From Nitrospinota bacterium (lineage in GTDB: Bacteria > UBA8248), in assembly GCA_003506735.1 (NCBI GenBank), contig DNYS01000112.1:1-9122 (forward strand): DNA of 9,122 nt. The letters run 5' to 3'. Of the stretch, positions 1 through 6,388 are shown in pieces. Within the stretch, counting starts at the first letter, position 1. Every line of letters starts with the position of its first letter. The notes below the pieces were generated by a model, which had not been told where the DNA came from, did no database searches, and saw only the letters and a list, made by a program, of their open reading frames with translations. Position numbers and translations under genes: made by a program.

Positions 1-44
1 CCCATGAGGCCCAGGCCGATGAAGCCGACACTCGTCTCGGGCAT
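1..44 (-). CDS. Beta-hydroxyacid dehydrogenase, N-terminal fragment (3-hydroxyisobutyrate dehydrogenase-like)
   Basis: Only the first 14 codons are in the window; the gene continues beyond base 1. Read on the minus strand from ATG at 44-42 the peptide is MPETSVGFIGLGLMG (the last glycine from a partial codon). GFIGLGLMG is the hallmark start of the NAD(P)-binding Rossmann fold of the 3-hydroxyisobutyrate dehydrogenase / 6-phosphogluconate dehydrogenase-like family, in which GxGxxG binds the dinucleotide and the enzyme oxidises a beta-hydroxyacid or reduces a semialdehyde. A GGAGAG ribosome-binding site lies 7 bases before the ATG and supports this start. The gene is divergent from the lipoprotein gene at 255. 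The family call is well supported for so short a piece; the substrate (hydroxyisobutyrate, tartronate semialdehyde, other) cannot be told. Confidence 0.8.
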   Translation of the reverse strand, partial: MPETSVGFIGLGLM

Positions 45-137
45 GGATGCACTCTCCGTCGAACAGTCAAAACCGGCCGCAAAATGGGGGCCGAAAACGG
101 CTAAAATGTGCCACAATTCACACTAGCATTCTACCGG

Positions 138-160
138 GGAGGGCAACGCGGGTTCCCTCC
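138..160. repeat. Inverted repeat / stable hairpin between divergent genes
   Basis: The left arm GGAGGG-C-AAC (138-147) pairs with the right arm GTTCCCTCC (152-160). This gives nine base pairs with one bulged C and a GCGG tetraloop. It lies 94 bases from the minus-strand start at 44 and 95 bases from the plus-strand start at 255. No T-run follows on either strand, so it is not a normal terminator. It could be an operator or an RNA leader structure. A second, weaker hairpin (GCCG-AAAA-CGGC, 90-101) lies nearer the minus-strand gene. Confidence 0.5.
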
Positions 161-210
161 GAAATCCACCGACTCCCCTATTCCGTGTTCGCCGCAGGGG
201 GCGATCAACG

Positions 211-225
211 TGTATAAAGAGAACA
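211..225 (+). promoter_or_regulatory. Possible -10 box for the lipoprotein gene
   Basis: TATAAA at 213-218 resembles a sigma-70 -10 box. No good -35 is seen; TTCGCC at 188-193 with a 19-base spacer is the best available. Transcription would start near 225, which fits the ribosome-binding site at 245-248 and the preferred ATG at 255 and argues against the upstream ATGs as starts. Confidence 0.25.
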
Positions 226-254
226 TGAATGCTTACCCGGCTACAGGAACCCGA

Positions 255-890
255 ATGCGGACGGCCCTGTCTTTCTTCGCGCTGGCCATTTTTCTCGCCG
301 GTGGATGCTCATCCACCAAAGTAAAGAACTACCAAGTCGAGATTCGGGTTTCCGCCTCCGCCAAGGTCATCCGGGCCACGCGCGCCAAGCTGGTTCTCCA
401 GGCCGCGGACGATCTCCAGGACCCCAACCTTTCCCTGTCCGAGGAATATATCCTCCGAGGAAAAAAGTCGCATACCGCCGTTCTGCTCAAGGCAACGGCC
501 GCCCGGATGCTGGCCGCCGGAATCGAGCCTCTTGAAGAGGGCGAAGCCCGCCTTTCGTCGGGACGCCTCCTCGTCATACTCACCCGGCTCGAAGTCACGA
601 TCCAGAACCGGATGTGGCTTGCGAGCGGCGAGCTTCGGGGGGAGGTCTACTCGAAAAGCGGACGCCTCGTCCGGAAGTGGAAAGCCATCGGACGCGGCAC
701 GCACCCGGACTCCCGGGTGAGCGCGGGCGGTGCGGGCCTTGCCATGGGCAAGGCGATCTCGCAGGCGCTCGACGATTTCCCCTGGGAAGAGATTGCCGGC
801 GGGCGCCCCACCACCGCCCGCCAGAAGCGCTCCAAACTTCCAGCCCGCAGGAGGCGTCCCAATCTTCCAACCCGCACGAAACGCCGATAA
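255..890 (+). CDS. Putative lipoprotein of unknown function with arginine-rich tail
   Basis: The frame is open from ATG 108, with further ATGs at 225 and 255. I chose 255 because AGGA sits 6 bases upstream and because the protein then begins with a textbook type II signal peptide: M-R, a hydrophobic stretch (residues 4-14) and the lipobox LAGGC, with Cys18 as the expected lipidated residue. The mature protein of about 194 residues would be anchored to a membrane from the periplasmic side. The middle (about residues 25-180) reads as an ordinary mixed alpha/beta domain and I do not recognise its family. The last 28 residues are extremely basic (13 Arg/Lys) and are made by an in-frame tandem repeat at 831-887. 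Such a tail could contact LPS, nucleic acid or a membrane, but that is a guess. It stands alone on the plus strand, divergent from the dehydrogenase at 1-44. Confidence 0.75.
   Translation: MRTALSFFALAIFLAGGCSSTKVKNYQVEIRVSASAKVIRATRAKLVLQAADDLQDPNLSLSEEYILRGKKSHTAVLLKATAARMLAAGIEPLEEGEARLSSGRLLVILTRLEVTIQNRMWLASGELRGEVYSKSGRLVRKWKAIGRGTHPDSRVSAGGAGLAMGKAISQALDDFPWEEIAGGRPTTARQKRSKLPARRRRPNLPTRTKRR
831..887 (+). repeat. In-frame 27-base tandem repeat encoding LPxRxxRR units
   Basis: Bases 831-857 and 858-884 match at 20 of 27 positions by hand alignment and are in frame with the lipoprotein gene. They encode SKLPARRRR and then PNLPTRTKR, followed by a final Arg and the TAA stop at 888-890. 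The duplication explains the basic C-terminal tail. Confidence 0.7.
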
Positions 891-931
891 TCAAAAACCG
901 CTCACACACCTCCCGCCGAAAATTTCAGGAC

Positions 932-964
932 GGGTGGTAGTTCCGGGACCCCGCCATTTTTCTT
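932..964 (+). terminator. Weak terminator-like site after the lipoprotein gene
   Basis: GGGT at 932-935 can pair with ACCC at 948-951 and is followed by CGCCA and five T (957-961). The stem is only 4 bp with a 12-base loop, so this is a poor intrinsic terminator. It is listed because it is the nearest candidate to the stop codon at 890. Confidence 0.2.
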
Positions 965-1180
965 ATCCCCTTCCGGCCACGCGGGAGATGACCCCACTTT
1001 TATCTTCGACAGGTATTATATTTTCTGCAAATTATTTCCATAGAAATCGGGCCTACAAACCCGAAATCGGGGCACTTGCCGATTGTTCTCCCCCATCCGA
1101 GCCCCTACAATCGGGTGGAGTGGCTTTGGCGGTGAGGGGGCCGGAACATTCTCATTCCTGAATGGAAACGAAGCGCATCG

Positions 1181-1205
1181 CCCGGGGACAGGCCTCCCCA
1201 TCGGG
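1181..1205 (+). repeat. Bulged 8-bp inverted repeat in the kinase leader
   Basis: CCCG at 1181-1184 pairs with CGGG at 1202-1205, and GGGA at 1185-1188 pairs with TCCC at 1195-1198. The loop is 6 bases (CAGGCC) and there is a 3-base bulge (1199-1201) on the right side. It could be an RNA stem in the leader. No function is shown. Confidence 0.4.
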
Positions 1206-1221
1206 ATCGACCGGCGGCCTT

Positions 1222-1249
1222 TTGGAGCCGGGCGTCCCAGTTCAATAAT
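1222..1249 (+). promoter_or_regulatory. Weak sigma-70-like promoter candidate close to the kinase
   Basis: TTGGAG (1222-1227) and AATAAT (1244-1249, 5 of 6 to TATAAT) are separated by 16 bases. Transcription would begin near 1256, leaving a leader of about 90 bases that contains the terminator-like hairpin at 1268-1300. The -35 match is only 3 of 6. Confidence 0.2.
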
Positions 1250-1267
1250 TTCGACTCCATTGCCGGT

Positions 1268-1304
1268 TTGTCCCGCTGCGAAAGCGCCGGGAAATTTTTT
1301 CTTT
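1268..1304 (+). terminator. Intrinsic terminator-like hairpin upstream of the kinase start
   Basis: CCCG (1272-1275) pairs with CGGG (1288-1291). Inside it, after one C-C mismatch, TGC pairs with GCG (one G-U pair) around a GAAA tetraloop (1280-1283). The stem can be lengthened by T bases at 1268-1271 pairing with AAA at 1292-1294 across one bulge. Six T follow (1295-1300), then CTTT. This is the best intrinsic terminator in the window, yet it ends about 40 bases before the ATG at 1346. It is therefore either a leader attenuator or the 3' end of an upstream transcript. Confidence 0.5.
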
Positions 1305-1345
1305 CATGATCCGGGTCTCGTGATCCGGAAAGGGCCCCGCGGTTG

Positions 1346-4300
1346 ATGGATACGAATCCGAAAGAAGGCCGGCTTGTGGTGGACGAAGAGGGAGCGCTGC
1401 TCTCCCTCGATCCGGCGGCGGAGCGCATTTTCGGCTGCCGCTCCGAAGAGGCCGAGGGCGAGCCTCTATCCGCCCTGATTTCCCTTGCCGATCAATCGAG
1501 GATCCAGGCCCTTTTCAATAACGGCGAATTGGAATCCGAAGACCGCCACACGGCGCGCCGGCCGGCTACCGGCCAGCGAAAAGGCGGCATCTCGTTTCCC
1601 GCCGAAATTTCATTGGATGAATCTCCCCGGAACTGCCGCCGCATGTTCAATGTGCGCGTGCGCGACCTTTCCGAATCCGCTCCCCTCGGACCGGCGTTTC
1701 AATCTTCCGGACAAAGCAAAAAAGTCATGGCCGAACTGGGCCTCCGGGTCTCCAGGGCCGGAACCATCAGAGAAGCCGCGCAATCCATCGCCGAGGCCGC
1801 CATTCAAGCCGCCGACGCCGATGTATGCCAGATTTTTCTCAGAGGAGATGACGGGGTTTTCCGCGTCGAGGCCGGGGCGGCGGTCGAAAAAATTCCCTAC
1901 AAGAAATCGGACAGCTTTTCGGAGTTTCGCTCCGGCGAGGGCCTTGCCGGATGGGTGGCGGAGAAAAGGGACCGTGTCGTTGCTTTCGATGTGCTCGAAG
2001 ATCCCCGCTGGAAGCGCTCTCCCAGGACGGAGCGGTGGAACCTGAGGTCCTTCGCGGGCTTTCCCATCCGCTGGGGCCGGGACATCATCGGGGTATTTTC
2101 CGTTCTGCGGGCGGGGGTTCGCCCCTTTCAGCCGGAAATTATCGAATCGCTCGACATTCTGGCCAACTATGCGTCGATCGCCCTCGAAAAAATCTTTCTC
2201 ATCGAGGAAGGACGGCGGCGGAACCGGCATCTCGAAATCGTGGGCGAAATCGCGAGAGCCGTCGGCTCGACGCTGAAACCGGAGGAGCTTTTTCACACCA
2301 TCGTTCAGGGGATTCGAAAGGCCATTCCGTGCGAGCGGTGCGCCATCGCCAGCTTCGACCCGGAGAGTCAAAAATTCCACAGGTTTTTTGAGGAAGGGGA
2401 CGTTCCTTTGGGGCCGCCCATTGAAGGGAAAGGCAGACGCGGGCGCCTCATCGAGGAGGTCTACCGGACAAAGCGAGTGCTGAACGTTGCCGATCTTCAA
2501 GTTTCTCGATGGAAAGAGAGACGGCACGCCAGGGCGGGCTACCGTAGCGTGCTGGTGGTTCCCATTGTCCAGGAGGATCGGTGCATCGCCCACGTAATCT
2601 TGGCCGGGCGAAAAACCGTCGCCTTCACCGAAGAGCACGAAGCGCTTCTCACCGCCATCGCCGGACACCTGGGTTCGGCCATTAGAAACACCATTCTTTT
2701 CCAGGAGGCGGAAAAGCGCGCCTCGCGTCTTGAGCTGGTGGGCGAGATCGCCCAGCTTGTGGGCTCCGAGCTTGAGCCCGATGAGCTATTTAAAACCATT
2801 TGCCAAGAGATTCGGAAGGCAATTCCCTTCGACCGTATTGTGTTCGGGCAATATTTGCGCACCGCGAGGGGATACAATTTCTACCATGAAGAGTCGGATG
2901 AATTGATGGGGATTCCCTCTGATAGCGATATGGTGCGCGGGCTCATGGCCGAGGAAATGTACCGGACGAAAAAACCCCATAATATCCCGGATCTTCAGAA
3001 CAGTCCTTGGTCCGAAAGCCGCCATGCGAAAGCAGGCTACCGGGCAATTCTCGCTGTTCCCATCATTCAGGACGGTGAGTGCTATGCCCACTTGCGTCTT
3101 GCGAGCAAAAAAACCGGTGCCTTCACCCTCGAACACGAAAGCCTCCTGACCGACATCGCCGCTCATCTGGGTCCCGCGCTGCGGAACGCGCAGTTATTCG
3201 AGGAGTCCCGGAACCAGGCGTCGCGCCTCGAAATTGTGGGCGAAATCGCGAAAGCAATCGGCTCCGCCCTGGAGCCGGAAAAGCTATTCCAAACCATCAT
3301 CCGCGAAATCCGCCGGGTGGTGCCCGGCGACCGGTGCGCCATCGGCGCGGTCGATCCCCAAACCTGCCAATGGCGGTACTGGCACATCGATTCGGATATC
3401 GACGTCCCGCCCCCCACCCAGGAAGAAGAGGTGGAAGGCGGCAAAATGTTGCTTCGCCTCATCTACGAGCCGAAAAAATCGCTGCTCGTCAACAACCCGG
3501 CAGAAAACGACTCATGGGCGTACCTGGGAAAAAACGGACTCCAAAGTTCACTGGTGATTCCCATCCTCATGGACAACAAATGCATCGCCCATCTCGCACT
3601 ATCCAGCCTGAAACCGAATACATTCTCTCCGGAGCAAGAAAAGTTGCTCCTTGCTATCGCCACCCATCTGGGCCCGGCAATCCGAAATGCCTCTCTCTAC
3701 CAGGAGGCCGAAAAACGAGGCGATCGCCTGGGCACTCTCATTGAGGTCACTAAGCGCCTTACCCAAGGCTTCAAACTGGAAGAAATATTAACCGTCATTG
3801 CCGAAGATGCAGCAAGGATTTTTGATGGAGAGGCCAGATTCAGAATGCCCGAAGGGGGCCAATTGGTGGTCTCGGCAGCAACGCCAGGGGCAATAGAGAG
3901 ATTGCTCGAACGGATACCCGCTAATGAATCCATTAGCGGCCACGTATTTAAAACAGGGAAACCATTTTTTACAACGGATTCGGAAAATGATCCTCGGGTC
4001 CTTGCTATCCGCCGCGGTGTCAGGCGATATGAGCAATCAGTCTCCCTGATGTGTATCCCGGTAAAACTGGAAAATAAGGTCTTTGGTATCCTGGGCGTAG
4101 AACGTGAGGCCGGTTTCAAATTCGACGGTGAGGCATTGCGCCTTGCCACCTCATTTGCGGATCAGGCAGCTATCGCTATCGATAAAGCGCGCCTTTTCCG
4201 CGAAACGAATGAGCGCAGCCGCCGCCTGGCGACCCTCATCGAAGTCGCCCAACGACTCACCCGGGGACTCGATCTCACCGATGTCCTGACCGGCATCACC

Positions 4301-6388
4301 GAGGCGACGGCGCTGGTTTTCTGCAGTGAAGCGGGAATCCGCCTCCGCGAGGGCGACGAGCTTGTGCGGACCGCGGGCACGCCATCCGCCCTGCGGCAAA
4401 TGAAAAAGAAAAAAATCGCTTTCGGAGAGGGCATCGCGGGCCAGGCAGCGGAAAAAGGGGAGCCCGCTTTTTCTCAGGATATCGCCACCGACGCTCGAGC
4501 CATCCGGGAAGAGGTCGCCGTGGCCAACCTCAGCCAATGCGGGGCGCAGTTATCCGTTCCGCTTCGCCTCGATAATCGAATCGTCGGCGTCTTTAATATT
4601 TTCCGGGAGCAAAATCACGTTTTTACGGACGATGAGATTCAACTGGCCACGAGCCTGGGGGACCAGGCGGCCGTTGCGATCGAAAATGCCCAGCTTTACC
4701 AAGAGTCTGAAGAACGCGGCAAGCGCCTGGCCACCCTCAACCAATTTAATCAGAAAGTCACCAAGAATCTGAATCTTTTCGAGGTGCTGGAGAGCACCGT
4801 CGGCGCGGCGATGGTGATGCTCAAGGCGGAGGACTCGCGGATCTTCCTGCTGGACGAGCGAAAGGAAAATCTCATCCTCAGGGCCTCGGGCGGGAATATT
4901 CCCATTCCGACCGGCTTGGTGCCCTCCATTGAAATTAGCGAAAGCATCAGCGGATGGTCCTTCCAAACCGATCAGGGGGTGATCGTTGCCGACGTGCAGA
5001 ATGATCCGCATTGGAGGCCCATGCAGTGGGAATGGATTCCAAAGGAAGAAATCCGATCCGTGATTTGTCAGCCCCTATCTCAACATGGGAAGAGGATCGG
5101 CGTAATTCTTTGCATTTCGCGCGAGAAGGACTTCTTTACCGAGAAAGATCTGGACCTCCTTGGTTCCTTCGCCGATCAGGCGGCCATCGCTATCGAGAAC
5201 GCCCGCCTCTTCGAAGAGGTCCAGGAACGCACCGCGGAACTCGAAACCGCCCGGGATGAAGCCGAAAAGGTCAATACCGCCAAGGGCGAATTTATCGCCA
5301 ATCTGAGCCACGAGCTACGCTCTCCGCTCAACGCCGTGCTCGGCTTCAGCGACTTGCTTTTGATGCTGGTCAAAGATGAAAAAATCGTGGACATCGCCGA
5401 AAAAATCCGCGGCGCGGGGAAGCATCTTACGCGCATGATCGAGGACCTGCTCGACCTCGATCGAATCGAGACGGGAAAATTCCGCCTCGATTTGCAGGAA
5501 ACGGCAATCAACGGCCTGGTAGAGGAGATGGTCAAAAGCCGGCGGGAGCAGCTGCCGGAAAACTTTACGCTGAAAGCCAAAATCGATTCGAAATGCGGCA
5601 CCGTTGTTTGCGACCCGATCCGTATCAACCAGATTCTGACCAATCTGATCGACAATGCACTCAAATACTCTCCCGAAGGCGGGACCATTTGGGTGAGAAC
5701 CCAGGCCGCTCCGGGGGAGGTGCAAATCACCGTCGAGGATGAAGGCCTCGGGATGACCCCTGATGAAATCAACGTCATCTTCGAGCGCTTCAGCCAGCTC
5801 GAAAGCGGAATGAACCGCCGCGCGGGGGGCCTCGGGCTCGGCCTGAGCATCGTCAAAAAGATGCTCGAACTTCACGATGGCCGGATACTGGTGAAAAGCA
5901 CAAAAGGCGTGGGAAGCGCCTTCTCGTTCGTTTTGCCGATGATCGCCGTCAAAAACCCATCCGCCCAGAAGAAACCGGGCAGCCGAACCGGAAGCGGAAA
6001 AACCGGGCCGGAGCCCTGGTCCGGAAAAAACATACTCGTCGTGGACAATCTCGAGCACAATCACGAGTATGTCAAAATCCTCATGGAGAGCGCCCGGAAA
6101 ATCGTTTCGGCCTACAATGGAGAAGAAGGCATCGAAGCGGCCAGGCGCGAGCGGCCCGACCTCATATTCATGGACCTGCGAATGCCCGTCCTCGATGGCT
6201 TCGAAGCGATCAGGCGGCTGAAATCCAGCTCCGATACGAGGGACATTCCGGTTTTGGCGGTGACCGCCCAGGCCATGGATGAGGACCGCGAACGCTGCCT
6301 CGCCCTGGGCGTGGACGGCTTCATCACCAAACCCATCGACCTTGAAATATTCCAAAAAAAGATCGAAGAGGTGCTCGGCATCCAGTAA
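1346..6388 (+). CDS. Hybrid sensor histidine kinase: PAS, seven GAF domains, HisKA, HATPase_c, REC
   Basis: A 1680-residue cytoplasmic two-component sensor with no transmembrane segment or signal peptide. Order: PAS-like domain (about 9-115); GAF1 (127-290); GAF2-GAF7, starting near 296, 462, 628, 795, 961 and 1128; a charged coiled coil (1287-1313); HisKA with the phospho-acceptor His1322 in SHELRSPLN; HATPase_c with the N box NLIDNALKYS (Asn1437), G1 DEGLGM (from 1465), FERF, and G2 GLGLGLSI (from about 1495); a Lys/Gly/Ser-rich linker; and a REC domain with Asp1610 as phosphate acceptor, Thr1640 and Lys1662. The REC acidic pair reads VVDN (Asp1567-Asn1568) instead of DD. Expected role: autophosphorylation at His1322 in response to small ligands or redox signals sensed by PAS/GAF, then transfer to Asp1610. 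The start is uncertain by one codon: TTG 1343 gives better spacing (8) to GGAAAGGG at 1327-1334 than ATG 1346 (11). No partner regulator is nearby. Confidence 0.95.
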   Translation: MDTNPKEGRLVVDEEGALLSLDPAAERIFGCRSEEAEGEPLSALISLADQSRIQALFNNGELESEDRHTARRPATGQRKGGISFPAEISLDESPRNCRRMFNVRVRDLSESAPLGPAFQSSGQSKKVMAELGLRVSRAGTIREAAQSIAEAAIQAADADVCQIFLRGDDGVFRVEAGAAVEKIPYKKSDSFSEFRSGEGLAGWVAEKRDRVVAFDVLEDPRWKRSPRTERWNLRSFAGFPIRWGRDIIGVFSVLRAGVRPFQPEIIESLDILANYASIALEKIFLIEEGRRRNRHLEIVGEIARAVGSTLKPEELFHTIVQGIRKAIPCERCAIASFDPESQKFHRFFEEGDVPLGPPIEGKGRRGRLIEEVYRTKRVLNVADLQVSRWKERRHARAGYRSVLVVPIVQEDRCIAHVILAGRKTVAFTEEHEALLTAIAGHLGSAIRNTILFQEAEKRASRLELVGEIAQLVGSELEPDELFKTICQEIRKAIPFDRIVFGQYLRTARGYNFYHEESDELMGIPSDSDMVRGLMAEEMYRTKKPHNIPDLQNSPWSESRHAKAGYRAILAVPIIQDGECYAHLRLASKKTGAFTLEHESLLTDIAAHLGPALRNAQLFEESRNQASRLEIVGEIAKAIGSALEPEKLFQTIIREIRRVVPGDRCAIGAVDPQTCQWRYWHIDSDIDVPPPTQEEEVEGGKMLLRLIYEPKKSLLVNNPAENDSWAYLGKNGLQSSLVIPILMDNKCIAHLALSSLKPNTFSPEQEKLLLAIATHLGPAIRNASLYQEAEKRGDRLGTLIEVTKRLTQGFKLEEILTVIAEDAARIFDGEARFRMPEGGQLVVSAATPGAIERLLERIPANESISGHVFKTGKPFFTTDSENDPRVLAIRRGVRRYEQSVSLMCIPVKLENKVFGILGVEREAGFKFDGEALRLATSFADQAAIAIDKARLFRETNERSRRLATLIEVAQRLTRGLDLTDVLTGITEATALVFCSEAGIRLREGDELVRTAGTPSALRQMKKKKIAFGEGIAGQAAEKGEPAFSQDIATDARAIREEVAVANLSQCGAQLSVPLRLDNRIVGVFNIFREQNHVFTDDEIQLATSLGDQAAVAIENAQLYQESEERGKRLATLNQFNQKVTKNLNLFEVLESTVGAAMVMLKAEDSRIFLLDERKENLILRASGGNIPIPTGLVPSIEISESISGWSFQTDQGVIVADVQNDPHWRPMQWEWIPKEEIRSVICQPLSQHGKRIGVILCISREKDFFTEKDLDLLGSFADQAAIAIENARLFEEVQERTAELETARDEAEKVNTAKGEFIANLSHELRSPLNAVLGFSDLLLMLVKDEKIVDIAEKIRGAGKHLTRMIEDLLDLDRIETGKFRLDLQETAINGLVEEMVKSRREQLPENFTLKAKIDSKCGTVVCDPIRINQILTNLIDNALKYSPEGGTIWVRTQAAPGEVQITVEDEGLGMTPDEINVIFERFSQLESGMNRRAGGLGLGLSIVKKMLELHDGRILVKSTKGVGSAFSFVLPMIAVKNPSAQKKPGSRTGSGKTGPEPWSGKNILVVDNLEHNHEYVKILMESARKIVSAYNGEEGIEAARRERPDLIFMDLRMPVLDGFEAIRRLKSSSDTRDIPVLAVTAQAMDEDRERCLALGVDGFITKPIDLEIFQKKIEEVLGIQ
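2231..5225 (+). repeat. Intragenic array of six GAF units, 498-501 bases each
   Basis: The equivalent anchor leucine that opens each linker helix falls at 2231, 2729, 3227, 3728, 4226 and 4727, giving spacings of 498, 498, 501, 498 and 501 bases (166-167 residues). Units 1-3 (GAF2-4) start with LExVGEIA and end with HLGxAxRN. Units 4-6 (GAF5-7) start with RLxTLxxxxxxxT and end with ADQAAIAI or DQAAVAI. DNA similarity is visible in the linkers: the unit starting at 2231 and the one at 3227 share most bases over their first 70. GAF1 is more distant and belongs to neither group. Confidence 0.85.

Larger units (their letters stand above)
1004..1304 (+). promoter_or_regulatory. Structured leader or candidate regulatory RNA upstream of the hybrid kinase
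   Basis: The 455-base gap 891-1345 has no reading frame that looks like a gene. Its middle begins with an AT-rich island (1004-1047) holding -10-like TATTAT (1014-1019) and TATATT (1017-1022). Then come repeated short motifs: ATCGGG at 1046, 1066, 1110 and 1200; GAAATCGGG at 1043 and 1063, exactly 20 bases apart; and CCTACAA at 1052 and 1104. Possible hairpins are TCGGG/CCCGA (1047-1064), CCCGGGGA/TCCC-CGGG (1181-1205, with a 3-base bulge), CCGGC/GCCGG (1211-1231) and the terminator-like hairpin ending in a T-run at 1300. The arrangement fits an attenuated leader for the kinase mRNA or an independent small RNA. I recognise no known riboswitch class, and GC-rich DNA forms chance hairpins. Confidence 0.3.

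Noticed and set aside
102..118. Sigma-54-like promoter TGGCAC...AGCC on the minus strand
   Set aside because: The GG and GC elements are separated by 9 rather than the required 10 bases, and the -12 element is not TTGC.
108..254. Longer start for the lipoprotein (ATG 108 or 225)
   Set aside because: It would place 10-49 residues before a clear signal peptide and lipobox. ATG 255 has AGGA at good spacing and gives a normal type II signal.
1232..1262. tRNA or tmRNA T-arm-like TTCGACTCC
   Set aside because: The flanking bases do not form a T stem, and no acceptor, anticodon arm or CCA end is found around it.
1083..1346. 87-codon frame in the kinase upstream region
   Set aside because: It begins with TTG, has no ribosome-binding site, reads as Gly/Pro-rich translation of GC-rich non-coding DNA, and runs through the terminator-like hairpin.
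1610..2668. 352-codon open frame on the minus strand opposite PAS/GAF1/GAF2
   Set aside because: It is a shadow of the kinase, with no recognisable motif or ribosome-binding site.
5315..6355. 346-codon open frame on the minus strand inside the kinase gene
   Set aside because: It is antisense to the HisKA, HATPase and REC region, whose motifs are unmistakable on the plus strand. The minus-strand protein shows no domain, and long shadow frames are expected in GC-rich genes.
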